Origin: Formicarius rufipectus
Taxonomy: Eukaryota > Chordata > Aves > Passeriformes > Formicariidae
Reading direction: 5' to 3'
NCBI GenBank assembly: GCA_013399695.1
Contig: VXAU01002436.1
Span: forward strand, 96,606-160,605
DNA: 64,000 nucleotides
Every line of letters starts with the position of its first letter. The first letter of the stretch is position 1. Below are positions 42,701 to 51,600 of this stretch, one piece after another. Position numbers and translations under genes: made by a program. The notes beneath the pieces are model-generated. The model did not search any database and was not told the origin of the DNA. It saw only the letters and a program-made list of their open reading frames with translations.

Positions 42701-45700
42701 TATTTGTTTTAAGATCAGCAACCATCTACTGCTTCCTTGAACCTTTACAGAATCCATTGACCCCTCCTGAGCTGTTTCTGTCCTAGAATCCCTTCTCAAA
42801 CCTCTCAACAGGTGCACATTGTCTGACCTTCCACCACAGTTCTGGGCAAAAGCAGCTGGAAGCAGCTCGAGACTGCAGTGATTGCCTCTTTTTTCTCGTT
42901 AAAAGGCTGCCACCATTAAGGCCAGCGAGGCGTGACAAATAATTGCTGTTAACAAATTGCTGGAGCTGTGCAAAGTGGCACCAAGACACCGCCCGCCTGC
43001 CCGGGGGAAGCTCAGCACAGCCCTTCTCACGGTGCTTTGGGCTGTTTCTCTTCCCTGTGATTTCATTTCACAGAATCATGGAATCATTTAGTTTGGAAAA
43101 GCATTCTAAGATTCTTGAATCCAACAATTAACCCAGCACTGGCATGTTCACCAGACATATTGCCAAGTGCCACATCTACCCAGTTTTTAAATCCCTCCAG
43201 GGATGGTGACTCCACCACTGCCCTGGGCAGCCTGTGCTGGGGCTGGACAACCCTTTTGATGAAGAAATTTTCCCGAACATGCAATATAAATCTCCCCTGG
43301 CATAACTTGAGGCCATTTTCTCTCCTCCTGTCCTTGTGCCTGGCAGGGACTTGCAGAGCCAGAAGGTGCCCCCTGAGCCTCCTTTTCTCCAGGCTGAGCC
43401 CCCCCAGCTCCCTCAGCTGCTCCTGCTGCTGCAGCCCCTTATCCAGCTCCATTCCCTTCTCTAGATGCTCTGCAATTGATGAAGTTTTTTGGGGAGTCCC
43501 AGTTCTCTCCTGAGGTCCCAGGACTTGTAGAAGTTGTTGGTGTCAGCCCTTGGAGGCCAGAGCTAATGTCTCAACTCTGTGGTAGCAGGAGGGATGCTGG
43601 AGGAATGTGTTTGCCATTTGATTCTGGTCAGACCTAAAACAGAGAGCATGTTTGTCCCCCCTTGGTGATGTATCACACTCCACATCATGACTTCAGAGCC
43701 CAAGGGATTGATTATTTTCATCCGTAGAGGCACATATCACATAAACCAGCCTGTCCTCTGACTCCATTCCAGCCTTAAAAGCATCCTGTGGGGCAGCAAC
43801 CCACAGTCATGGGGAGCTGCAACAAGGTTGGGGATGGTCAGACTTCTTGCCCCCCCCCCCAAAAAAACCCCCTACCAGGACCACAAAACCTTCCTGGTTG
43901 ACTCATCATCGATGCTGCTACAATGAGCCATCACCGATATGTAGGTCGAGCTTGTAAGAGAAGAGAAACAGTTCACCCAAATGCTGCTCATCACCTGCAT
44001 CCTGCAGCCTCGTTTCTTCTGCAAGACAAATGGAGCATTTGCTGTTTGGGGACAGCTTTGTGTGCCTCTGGTAGGGAAGTGTTCTAGCTCACAGCAATAG
44101 GCTGTGTAAATCAGAGCTGGTGCTGCAGCCAAATGATGCAATTAGAGGTCTTGCTGTCAACAAACAATCATGTAAATTTGTTCTCTCTGATAGGAATCAA
44201 GGAAGAGACATGACTAAGCATGTAATAGCAGGGGGTTTGGAGAGGAAGAAGTTGCCCGAAGCTTCCTAATGAGGGGAAAAGTTATTGCAAAATAAAAACA
44301 GTGAAAAGGTGAAGATTTGTAGGTGCCTGTCCAGGAACTGATGAAGCCAGGTGGTACCTAAAAGGGGTTCCAGTATGAGGTTTAGGTAGCTCAGTCTCTC
44401 CTCTGCAGGGGTGTTTTCCCAGCAGCACAAGTCATGGAATGGCTTGGGTTTGAAGGAATCTTAAAGCTCATCTCATTCTCTGTGATTCTGTGACATCTCT
44501 CTTTAGAGCAGGAGGTGATAGGGATTTTTGGTCCAAATTCTTTGACCTCAGTGCTAAAAGGAACAGGCATGTCCACTGCATCCACCGCCCTTGATCACCT
44601 GTGCCCAAAACCGGACAGTGCAGAGCAGTGAGTGGCATTGGTCCCCTGTGCTGTGCCTGGTGGCATCTTCCTGGAGGACACCATTCCACTGGGCCTTGGG
44701 AGGTGACAGAACACATTTCTGAAATGTCTTGAAATGGGTTTAGAGATAAATCAAGCCCCCAGCACCCTTCAAAGGGCAGGCATGGACCTTCCCATCCCTT
44801 TCCATCTCCATTGCTGCGATGTCTCAGCTGCTGCTTTGATCTATAGGGTGCCATACACTGCTCTGTCTGCCCAGTGTCCCCTGCACCCTGGGTAACCCAT
44901 CCTTCTGGGACATCAGGCATTTGCCTTAGAGCATGGGCTGGGAGCCACAGCCATACTTCACAGCTGCCCAGCCCTTAAACATCCCTATAATCTCAGGATT
45001 TAGCATCAAAGCAGCAGCAGAGACGTGCAAGGATCAGACTTAAAATAAGTCACTGAAGTAGGCTGGGGAAGAATCTTTGCCAAGTAACATCTGTCTAAGA
45101 CAGTTAACATTAAACACAAAAAAAAAAAAAAAAACAAAACACCAACCCTTTTGTTTGCTTCTGTTTAATGAGCAAGAGCTCTCATGGAGCCCAGTGTCTC
45201 ATTTTGCTTTCTCAACCAGGTCTTGCATAAGCCCATGTACTTACCTGATCTTTTCCTTCTCTTTCAAAACAGGCATGCCAGCCCAGCTGGCCTTTTGCTG
45301 ACAGCTGTAGTGGCAATTTCCTACACAATCGCCATGCTGTATGAGGGGTGAGTAGCTGTGCAGAACTGGAGAGCTTCTAATTATTTCTACCAGCTTTAAC
45401 TCCCGAGGTTTCGGAGAACTGCACAAGTAGAGATGATTTTTTCCAATTAATTGAGCCAGGAAAGAAGGAAAACAGTGGATTGTTTTTCAGTTGTTTTGAT
45501 AATGGGCAGATTCTGCTCTGAAACTATTTGCTGAGTTCTAGGAACATTTGTGCATTTGTTTGTTTTTATCAAAATGAGATCTTTTTTCCTTTTGGGTGCC
45601 TGATTTTGTCTATAGAAGAACAATAAGGAAGGTAGTGAGAGAACTCATTATGCCCTCTGAAGAGTCCCCACAAGAAGTACTTGCATATTGTAGTTCCTTG

Positions 45701-46181
45701 GATGGGCTTCTCGGGTATTTTGTAGCACAATAGCCCATCAGCAGAGGATGGAACAGCCCAGAATAATTCCCAGAAGCAGCAGTTGTACTTCAGCCGTGAA
45801 AGGTCTTTTGTGTTTGCAAGGGAGGAAGAGATGCAGAGAGTCAAGGTCTGCATGCAGGGAAGTCTGAATGTGTGCCGAGGGTTGTCCCACTCAGGACAGG
45901 GATGGTCCTGGGTGGAGGCAGCTTGTAGCTGCTCCACAATCCAGGGAGGCTGAGATGAGGATTGTCATGGCACAGGAATAGTCAGGCTGTGCCAACCTGT
46001 GAAACACTTTCTGAGCCCAAAAGAGAGCACACAGTAACCTTGAATTTAATTCTTCCTCCCTTCTTTCACCCCTCTGTTTTGTCTCTGTCCCCTCTCTCCC
46101 CCAAATTCCTATTCTCCCAACTACAGGCCTTTCACAGAGGAAATCTATCGGCAGAAACAGAAGGGAGTGAAGAACAAGTAG
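9657..46181 (+). CDS. PEMT: Phosphatidylethanolamine N-methyltransferase, complete coding span (6 coding exons)
   Basis: Integral ER membrane enzyme that methylates phosphatidylethanolamine three times with S-adenosylmethionine to make phosphatidylcholine. Joining 9657-9749, 28882-28997, 36760-36905, 41442-41553, 45273-45347 and 46127-46181 gives 594 coding bases plus TAG, or 198 residues; the human short isoform has 199. All junctions are GT-AG and keep frame. Recognisable blocks include GYVD near residue 6, [16 protein letters not shown] (25-40), LGDYFGIL (118-125), [11 protein letters not shown] (138-148) and [10 protein letters not shown] (182-191). Four hydrophobic stretches lie near 13-30, 46-64, 90-112 and 158-178. 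The ATG sits in a strong Kozak context (G at -3, G at +4) and aligns with the human short-isoform start. Oddities: Ala replaces Gly98 and Gly replaces Glu181 of the AdoMet motifs, while Gly100 and Glu180 remain. The promoter and any 5' exon were not identified. Confidence 0.95.
10790..11110. promoter_or_regulatory. Candidate conserved non-coding block after first identified PEMT coding exon
   Basis: A non-repetitive AT-rich segment with isolated CpGs (ACTCGTTATTAAAAAG, CACGGTGTCTGAAATGCG, TTATTTCGACTGCAG, GCCGCGCCTGCGACTCG). CpG retention outside a GC-rich island in otherwise CpG-poor intron suggests constraint or hypomethylation. This is weak evidence. Confidence 0.2.
24010..24310. promoter_or_regulatory. 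Candidate conserved non-coding block in PEMT intron
   Basis: AT-rich, complex sequence with several TAAT motifs (GGCTAATTGC, GCTAATTAATTCC, CCTAATCAGC, ATAATTACC). It contrasts with the GC-rich, low-complexity flanks. The look is typical of vertebrate developmental enhancers, but no alignment was possible. Confidence 0.25.
26480..26690. promoter_or_regulatory. Candidate regulatory element with palindromic TAAT sites
   Basis: An AT-rich, non-repetitive block in the large PEMT intron. It contains a 16-base perfect palindrome GAGCTAATATTAGCTC (26573-26588), a 12-base palindrome AACTAATTAGTT (26625-26636) and another TAATTA at 26665-26670. TAATTA is the core of many homeodomain dimer sites. Enhancer function is inferred from site clustering only. 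Confidence 0.3.
28882..28997 (+). CDS. PEMT: PEMT coding exon, residues 32-70
   Basis: The acceptor is CTCTCCAG and the donor is GTAAGG at 28998. The exon encodes the charged VARWEHKTR loop followed by the second hydrophobic segment, and ends RSH plus two bases of the Cys70 codon. The 116 bases leave phase 2, completed by the C at 36760. It follows a 19.1-kb intron, the largest of the gene in this window. Confidence 0.95.
28998..36759 (+). other. PEMT: PEMT intron, 7.8 kb
   Basis: Contains one forward CR1 fragment (33315-33565). Otherwise nothing recognised. Confidence 0.75.
33315..33565 (+). mobile_element. CR1 LINE fragment, forward, in PEMT intron
   Basis: Matches the CR1 3' region: GATATAAGGAAGAAATATTC, GGTTGCTCAGAGAAGCTGTTG, CCTGGAAGTATCCAAGGCAAG and a terminus GGTCCCTTCCAACCCAAACC. 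It lies in the intron between the residue 32-70 and 70-119 exons. Confidence 0.85.
36760..36905 (+). CDS. PEMT: PEMT coding exon, residues 70-119 (first AdoMet motif)
   Basis: The acceptor follows GTCCAACAG and the donor is GTAAGC at 36906. The exon encodes the third hydrophobic segment, which contains the AdoMet-binding GxG in mammals. Here codons 98-100 read GCT GTA GGG (Ala-Val-Gly), so the first glycine of the motif is replaced. The flanking residues (SGLAIL before, [14 protein letters not shown] after) align without gaps to human. Confidence 0.95.
38425..38452 (+). repeat. Perfect 12-bp inverted repeat with 4-base loop
   Basis: AGAGCTACAAGG (38425-38436), loop AGAG, then CCTTGTAGCTCT (38441-38452). 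It is preceded by three to four copies of a TAGCCTAG-like short repeat from about 38388. It lies in the PEMT intron before the exon at 41442. Confidence 0.85.
40340..40680 (+). mobile_element. CR1 LINE fragment, forward, in PEMT intron
   Basis: Contains CR1 landmarks GCTGAGGGGGCTCAGCCTGG, AGAAGGAGGCTCAGGG, GTTGCACCAGAGGAGG and GTGAAAGCACCATCCTTGG. It ends about 760 bases before the PEMT exon at 41442. Its extreme 3' end is lost. Confidence 0.85.
41442..41553 (+). CDS. PEMT: PEMT coding exon, residues 119-156
   Basis: The acceptor follows TTGCTCTTAG and the donor is GTGAGTA at 41554. The exon encodes the most conserved family block, GDYFGIL through [11 protein letters not shown]. It ends with AT of the Met156 codon, completed by the G at 45273. 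At 112 bases it is not a multiple of three, so skipping would break the frame. CR1 copies in opposite orientation lie in the flanking introns. Confidence 0.95.
43072..43480 (-). mobile_element. CR1 LINE fragment, reverse, in PEMT intron
   Basis: Starts with the inverted CR1 terminus (AGAATCATGGAATCATTTAG). It runs through CCCTCCAGGGATGGTGACTC, CCTGGGCAGCCTGTGC, CTCCAGGCTGAGCC and CAGCTGCTCCTGCTGCTGC. About 410 bases make it the longest CR1 copy in the window. Part of it is complementary to the forward copy at 40340-40680. Confidence 0.88.
43850..43867 (+). repeat. C11A7 homopolymer junction
   Basis: Eleven C followed directly by seven A and then five C, in a PEMT intron. The length may be uncertain because such runs are prone to sequencing error. 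Confidence 0.85.
44430..44500 (-). mobile_element. Short CR1 3'-end remnant, reverse
   Basis: About 70 bases resembling the inverted CR1 end (TCATGGAATGGCTTGGGTTT, AAGGAATCTTAAAGCTCATC). It is too short for more than a family-level call. Confidence 0.6.
45118..45134 (+). repeat. A17 homopolymer
   Basis: Seventeen consecutive A about 140 bases upstream of a PEMT exon, in no recognisable retroposon. It is a simple mononucleotide repeat. Confidence 0.9.
45273..45347 (+). CDS. PEMT: PEMT coding exon, residues 156-181 (fourth membrane segment)
   Basis: The acceptor is TTTCAAAACAG and the donor is GTGAGTA at 45348. The exon encodes HASPAGLLL, then a hydrophobic helix ending in LYE (Glu180). The last two bases, GG, join G at 46127 to make GGG, so residue 181 is Gly where human and mouse have Glu. 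No other GT near the exon end restores a Glu codon in frame. Confidence 0.93.
45348..46126 (+). other. PEMT: PEMT intron, 0.8 kb
   Basis: The shortest PEMT coding intron. No repeats or other features seen. Confidence 0.75.
46127..46181 (+). CDS. PEMT: PEMT last coding exon, residues 181-198 and stop
   Basis: The acceptor follows CCAACTACAG. The exon encodes [10 protein letters not shown] and a short Lys-rich tail ending NK, then TAG at 46179-46181. The basic C-terminus resembles the mammalian tail, which ends in basic residues. Six bases after the stop there is a strong donor, CAG|GTACGT (GT at 46188), so the exon probably ends at 46187 and the 3'UTR continues in a further exon. Confidence 0.92.
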
Positions 46182-46889
46182 CCACAGGTACGTTTGCTGA
46201 TCAGCATTTTCAAGCTGCTTTGCCAGGCTCCCTCACCTACAAGCACCCCTACCCAGCCCTGCCTTCCCTGGCTCCTCCAGAGCCCTTCCCACACTGCTCA
46301 AGTCCTTTGAGCTTCAAACCTCTGCAAAAACCCAGGCAGGAAGGCTTTTCACAGCAGCAGTTTTGTCAGCCTCTTGGCACCCGACCAGCGGCCCCCAAAT
46401 TGTTTTGATTATACACTTGAGAATCAGTGCGAGGGAAAATTGCTGGGAAGCTTTGAAGCTCCAGGCTTAGTCTGAATCAGGCAGAAAAAAGCAGCTATTG
46501 GCCATGGCAGGTGCTCCAGTGGGTGGCAGGGATGGTGTTAGAGGGCACGTGTGCCTGGCCATCTTGTAGGGAAATCAGGTATCTCTGCTCCAATTGCTCC
46601 TTGTCAGAGCCGGGTCCTTTTCTGCACAAGGGCTCACCCTGAAAACTCAGCCCAGGCTGGTTTGGGGGCCAAAAGCTTCAGCAAAAGCAGAGGTTCCTGG
46701 CCAGGCTCCTTTCCCTGGGGTTCTGTGCCACTCTGGAACCCCCAGTGCATCAGCCCACTGGTGTTTGGAGAGTTGGGACAACCCCACGACACTGCTGAGA
46801 CTTTGGCAGCCCCGTAACTGCTGCCCTGATGGAAATGCTGTGGCACCAGAGAGGTCCCTGATGGACTATTGTCCCTTTGTCTCTTGCAG

Positions 46890-48615
46890 GACACTGTCTC
46901 GGGTACCTGGTGCCTCTCCAGTTCCCACACTGTCAGATTTGCCCATTTTCCTATTGAGATGTATCCTACTAATTTGCCCAGCAACCCTTAATGAGAAAAC
47001 TGAGCTCTGTGCAGCACTGAGAGTGATCGGAGGAACAGCCCAAGTGTGGTGGCATCTCCTCACCACAGCCCATGGGGGATGGAGCTCCCTGTCCCCAGGT
47101 CTCTGTCCCCATCACCAGGTCATGCAGCTCCTGATGCTCTCCCAGGAGTTACACAGTGCAGCACCTCCTGACCTCTCCTCCCTCACTGATTGTTGGAGAT
47201 CTTCAGGGAACAAAGCATTGCCCTCTGGATTGGAGGGGCCTTTCATAAGTGAGGTCTGAGCATGGGGAAGCACCAGCTCCAGCTTTTCCTGAAGATCAGC
47301 TGAAGATGCTGCTGAAGAGCCACAGGAAGCAGACAAAAGCTCGGGTGAAGCAATGGAGAAGGCACAGGAGCCCCTGACGATTCAAACAGGGTTGGGGAAG
47401 GAAGAGAGGAATCTGCTGCAAACTCAACAACAGCAAAACATGCTGCAAACCCAAGAACACACCCCCTCCTTTTTGGAAGAGGGAACCTCCCCATGCAGAG
47501 CTGTGGTTTCCCACCTTGCAAAGGTCTCCCACCACACAGAGGCCTGCAGTGTCTCTGCACTATTGCAAAGGCTCAGAGAAAGGTGACTGAAAAGCACAGA
47601 TATGTGAATGTATGACCTAACCCACCTCCCCAGGGGGATGGAGGGATGGCAGCTGTCCCATGAGGAAACTCTAGCACAGAGAAGACCCAGTGGAAGAGTC
47701 AATCCCTGCCTGCACCCTGTGGATATCCCACCCTTGACCCTGTTGATGTCCCGTCCCTCTCCACACCCACCCAGCCCCTCCTTTTCCCTTTGGGGGCCAT
47801 GTGAGGGTCCTGCTGCCTTCCCCAGCACCCAGTGCCTTCCAGCTGTTTTTCACTGCCTTGCAGGGATCATGGGTGGGAGGGACAGAAGGAAGGAGCTCTT
47901 TCTGCCTTCCACACCATGCAGCAGCCTGGCACAGATCTGCCCCTCTGCCACTGCCACCCACCTCAGCAAGTCCCAGAATTGCCCAGTGCTGGATCCTGCC
48001 TTAAATGGAAAGACTCCAGAGGTGATGCTCCAGACCCAGGCTGCCTGTTTGCAGATTCCCAGAACACTTTGAGAAAGAAACTGTGAATGACCAACCGAGC
48101 AGCAGTGGTGTTGGAGAAGGGAGCTGTTGGAGAAGGCAGTGCCACGTCTCGGCTTCGCATCGTCCCCTCCACGGAGGGTCCTCCCTCTTCTCATTGTCAC
48201 CCCCATGAAACGGTTCCATTTCCTTTTGCTTTTGCATGTTGTAATTCACCTTTTAGGCATTGCTCAGCAGGAATTAAAAATGTTGGCCTCTTCTCAGTCC
48301 GGCCTCCATTTCCTCCGGACAGGCTCTCGGATGCTGTGTTTGTGTTTCATCATTTTAGGGCCATTACACATGGCTTTATTTTTTTATTGCCATCTCAACA
48401 ACCTTCCTCTTAAAGATTTGGGCATAATATTTTATTTTTAGATAAGTTTCCACATCCCCTTCACAGTTAATGTTTATAGACAGAGGCTAAACCAACCCAG
48501 TACCCATAGCAACCATTGAGGAGAGGATACATTGCATTATTCAGACAATTTATGTCAGAGTTGCCAGTCCTGGCTCAAAGTCTCTGATGTCAATAAACTT
48601 GGATTTGTTGATAAG
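46890..48615 (+). other. PEMT: Candidate PEMT 3'UTR terminal exon
   Basis: The donor at 46188 can pair with an excellent acceptor (long pyrimidine tract ending TCTTGCAG at 46882-46889) to remove a 702-base intron from the 3'UTR. The following sequence has no recognisable coding capacity. It runs to an AATAAA at 48592-48597 followed by a GT-rich stretch, typical of a cleavage site. An earlier ATTAAA at 48273-48278 could be a proximal site. This is inferred from splice and polyadenylation signals only. Confidence 0.4.
48592..48597 (+). terminator. Candidate PEMT polyadenylation signal AATAAA
   Basis: Canonical AATAAA followed within 20 bases by a G/T-rich element (GGATTTGTTGAT). It is the best + strand signal between the PEMT stop and the RASD1 promoter. 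The assignment to PEMT is an inference. Confidence 0.45.
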
Positions 48616-51600
48616 TGAAATCAGTATTTACCAAAGAGACACGTGCACGGTGGGAAGAATTATTCTTAATGGGAAGACAGCGAGGGCTGTATTTGTGCTG
48701 TCTCATTGCCTGTCTGGGGGACCACGTGCGCCCTTTCCTGTCCCCACTGCAAGACCAAGGTGGGACCCCAGTTGTACCATTCCCCTCCCCAGCCAGCATC
48801 AGCCTCCTAAAATGTGTGTCTGTCACCATAAATCCCAGTGGTGGAGCTGCTTCCCATCCTCTGGCCAGAGCATCCCAAAAGCACTGGGGTTTGGTGCTGC
48901 CCCGGGACTGGCATCACGGGCTCCTTCCCCCTGGATCTGCCATTTCCAACTCTTCCCACTTCCCAGCCCTTCTGTGTCAGCTCTGCATTGCACAAGGGCT
49001 TTTTCTGGGGTTCTGCCAGACACATCCCTGGTTTGAGTAGGTCTTTCTGCAGCAGCCAGCACGGATTAATGTGTTGCTTCTGGCTTCTGTAAAGTTGAGT
49101 CTGATATTTTAGAGGCGTTTGCTCTGTTCCCTAAACAAATCCAAGGAGCTGGAAGGTGATGTCCCAGCCCATTTCACAGGGTCCAAGCCCACCTTTCTCC
49201 CTCAGGGAGGCAATGGTCCTGGCCAGGGCCAGTCCCTGGTGGTGCTGTGCTGCTCCCTGGGGCTGCAGGAAGGGAAACACAGAGAGACCATTATTTATGT
49301 TGGTTTATGGTATTTAACAACAAGGGATTAGGGGACTCTCTTTGATTTTAGGGAAAATATTGTGATTCCTCTTCAATTGCCTAATATTTCTAAGAATTTG
49401 AGATTGCAGAGGGAGGGGATGAAACCTTCAGGCTGAGCATGAAGCATTGGTGGTGTCGCAGCAATTTCCCCTCTTCCTGGCTGCAGTTGGGACATGTCCT
49501 GCATTGATGCAGGGATTTGGCCTCATGGCCTGTGGCCAGAATATGAGTCCTGATGCTTTCAAAGGAGAAACCTGCCCCGTGGAACCCCCAGGACCAGCTG
49601 GTTGCAGCCTCAGCTCCGTGCTGGCGCATGGACACATCCCTCCAGCTCTTGCAGAAGCACTGAGGATCAAATGAGGTCCCTGGAAATGGGGTCATGGGGC
49701 CATTTTCGTAACTTCATGGCTCCAAAATCCAGTATGGGGCCTGCTGGGCCCACTGGGGCTTGGCAGGGGAGTTGTTTGCAGCCTTGGGAATTGCCTCACG
49801 TGAGGCTTTGTGCTGACGCCACAGATAACGCTTCCCTTGAAGTTGGGGATATTTCTCCAGAGCAAACACCAGGAAAGGAGAAACTAGTTAAATCACAACT
49901 GCCTGGCAGGGGCAGCTGGGTCACCAAGGTCATCACTCGTCACTGCCCCAGGTCACCCCGTCCCACTGCACAGCCCCCACAGCAGCTGTGCCCACCCTCG
50001 GGGAGGTTTTCTCCCCGTGGTCACTTGTGTGGCTCCTCCACACACATCTCACTTCCACGAAAATGGGCATGATAATTTTTTGGGATGAGGAGATCCCCTG
50101 TACACACCCAAACATCCCAGCAACAGGGATGCAGTGCTGGGCCAGCTCCACACTCACAGGATGCTTCCTCCGGGAACACTCTGGGAGATGGAACCCACAT
50201 CCTCTGGTCCCTTCCCTGCCAGTGGTGACATCCCAAGGGCCCCATCCTGTGCTGTGACCGTCCATAACCCTGTGCCCGTGTTTGCTGTTGCCCAGTGAAG
50301 CTGCACTGCCTTGCCCTGGCCACGGGCCCTGACGTGGCACAGACACCAGAATAAACACGTGGCGCAATCCGGGCAGCACGTGCAGCCCTGGCAGGATGGG
50401 GAACTCACCGTTCCCACAGGGCTCCTGCTGGCTGAGTCTGCACGTTTGCTCTGTGGGAAGGTGGAAGGAAATGGGGGGCTCAGGGCTCTGGTGGTGGTTC
50501 TTACACCCATCTCACACCTATCTCAGTGACGAGGCTCAACCACGGCTTTTTTCCAGTGGTTGGGATTTGATGTAAAAGCAAAGATGAGCTTTGAGTACAG
50601 GTGGTACGGGAGCAGTTTGGGCACTTAATCCCTTAATCCAGAGAAGATGGGCAGGGGACACAAGAGGATTTATCTTTACAGGGGAATACACAGTCTCCTC
50701 TATCCCTGCTGTGTACAGCAAACAATCTGGGCTTTAAATGGTGACAAAGAAAGGCAGTGGGAAGAACATCCTGGTGGCAAACTGTTCCCAGGAGGAAAAT
50801 TATTTTCAAGTGGGAAACCCCCAGTGCTGGAGCCCAAACAAATGCCTGGGGCAGAACCAGGATCCCAGGGCTGAGCCACATGGGCACTGCTGGCAGGCTT
50901 CTGCTCAGGGATCTGGGATACAGGCAGCCCCCAAATCATGGGTGCCCAGGGGATGCTGTGAAATTCCCTGCAGTGCCAGGAGAGCAGCAGCACCCCGTGC
51001 CCGCTGTCCCCCTGCCCATGGCATCACCCTGCCAGGGACACTGTGGAGATGACACCATCCAGCCCATCCCAGCCCACCTCCACCCTCACCCCGGGGGCCT
51101 TTACGCACGGAGCTCCCACCACGAGCCAGAGGACAAGTAACAAGGCTGTTTTCCTTCATTTCCACACTCAGCAGCCACGCCAGGACAGCCCGGTGAGCTG
51201 GACACGCTGCGCCACATCCTCCTTGGATCTTATTTCAAAGGAAAAAATGGTAGGAATGTGCTGCTTTTTCCATGTTGCGTTGCCTTCGGAGAGGAGCTGT
51301 TTATGGAGCACGGCTCCTTTCCCAGCCAGGGTCACGGGAGGTCACAGAGCCACCAGAGCCCCAGGAAGATGTCAGGGCTGGGCTCTGCCTGTGGTTCTGT
51401 GCTGCTGCACCAGGGCTGGGAGCCTTGAGGGTCCTCAGTTTGGGCACTGGCTCAGCCCTCACCCAGCTCAGTGCCCCCAACCCCAACACGGCCCCTCCAG
51501 ACTCACAGCTGGAGCAGTGGGAGCTGATGTGGGACCTGGACAGAAAACACCTCCAGGCTCCACGCCCTCACCACCACTGCCCATCCCTCTGCCAGCTCCC

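Larger units (their letters stand above)
41554..45272 (+). other. PEMT: PEMT intron, 3.7 kb
   Basis: Contains two reverse CR1 fragments (43072-43480, 44430-44500), a C11A7 run and an A17 run. Nothing else recognised. Confidence 0.75.

Noticed and set aside
46594..47259. 221-codon frame after the PEMT stop
   Set aside because: It crosses the predicted 3'UTR intron and acceptor and shows no homology that I recognise. PEMT already ends at the family-typical length.
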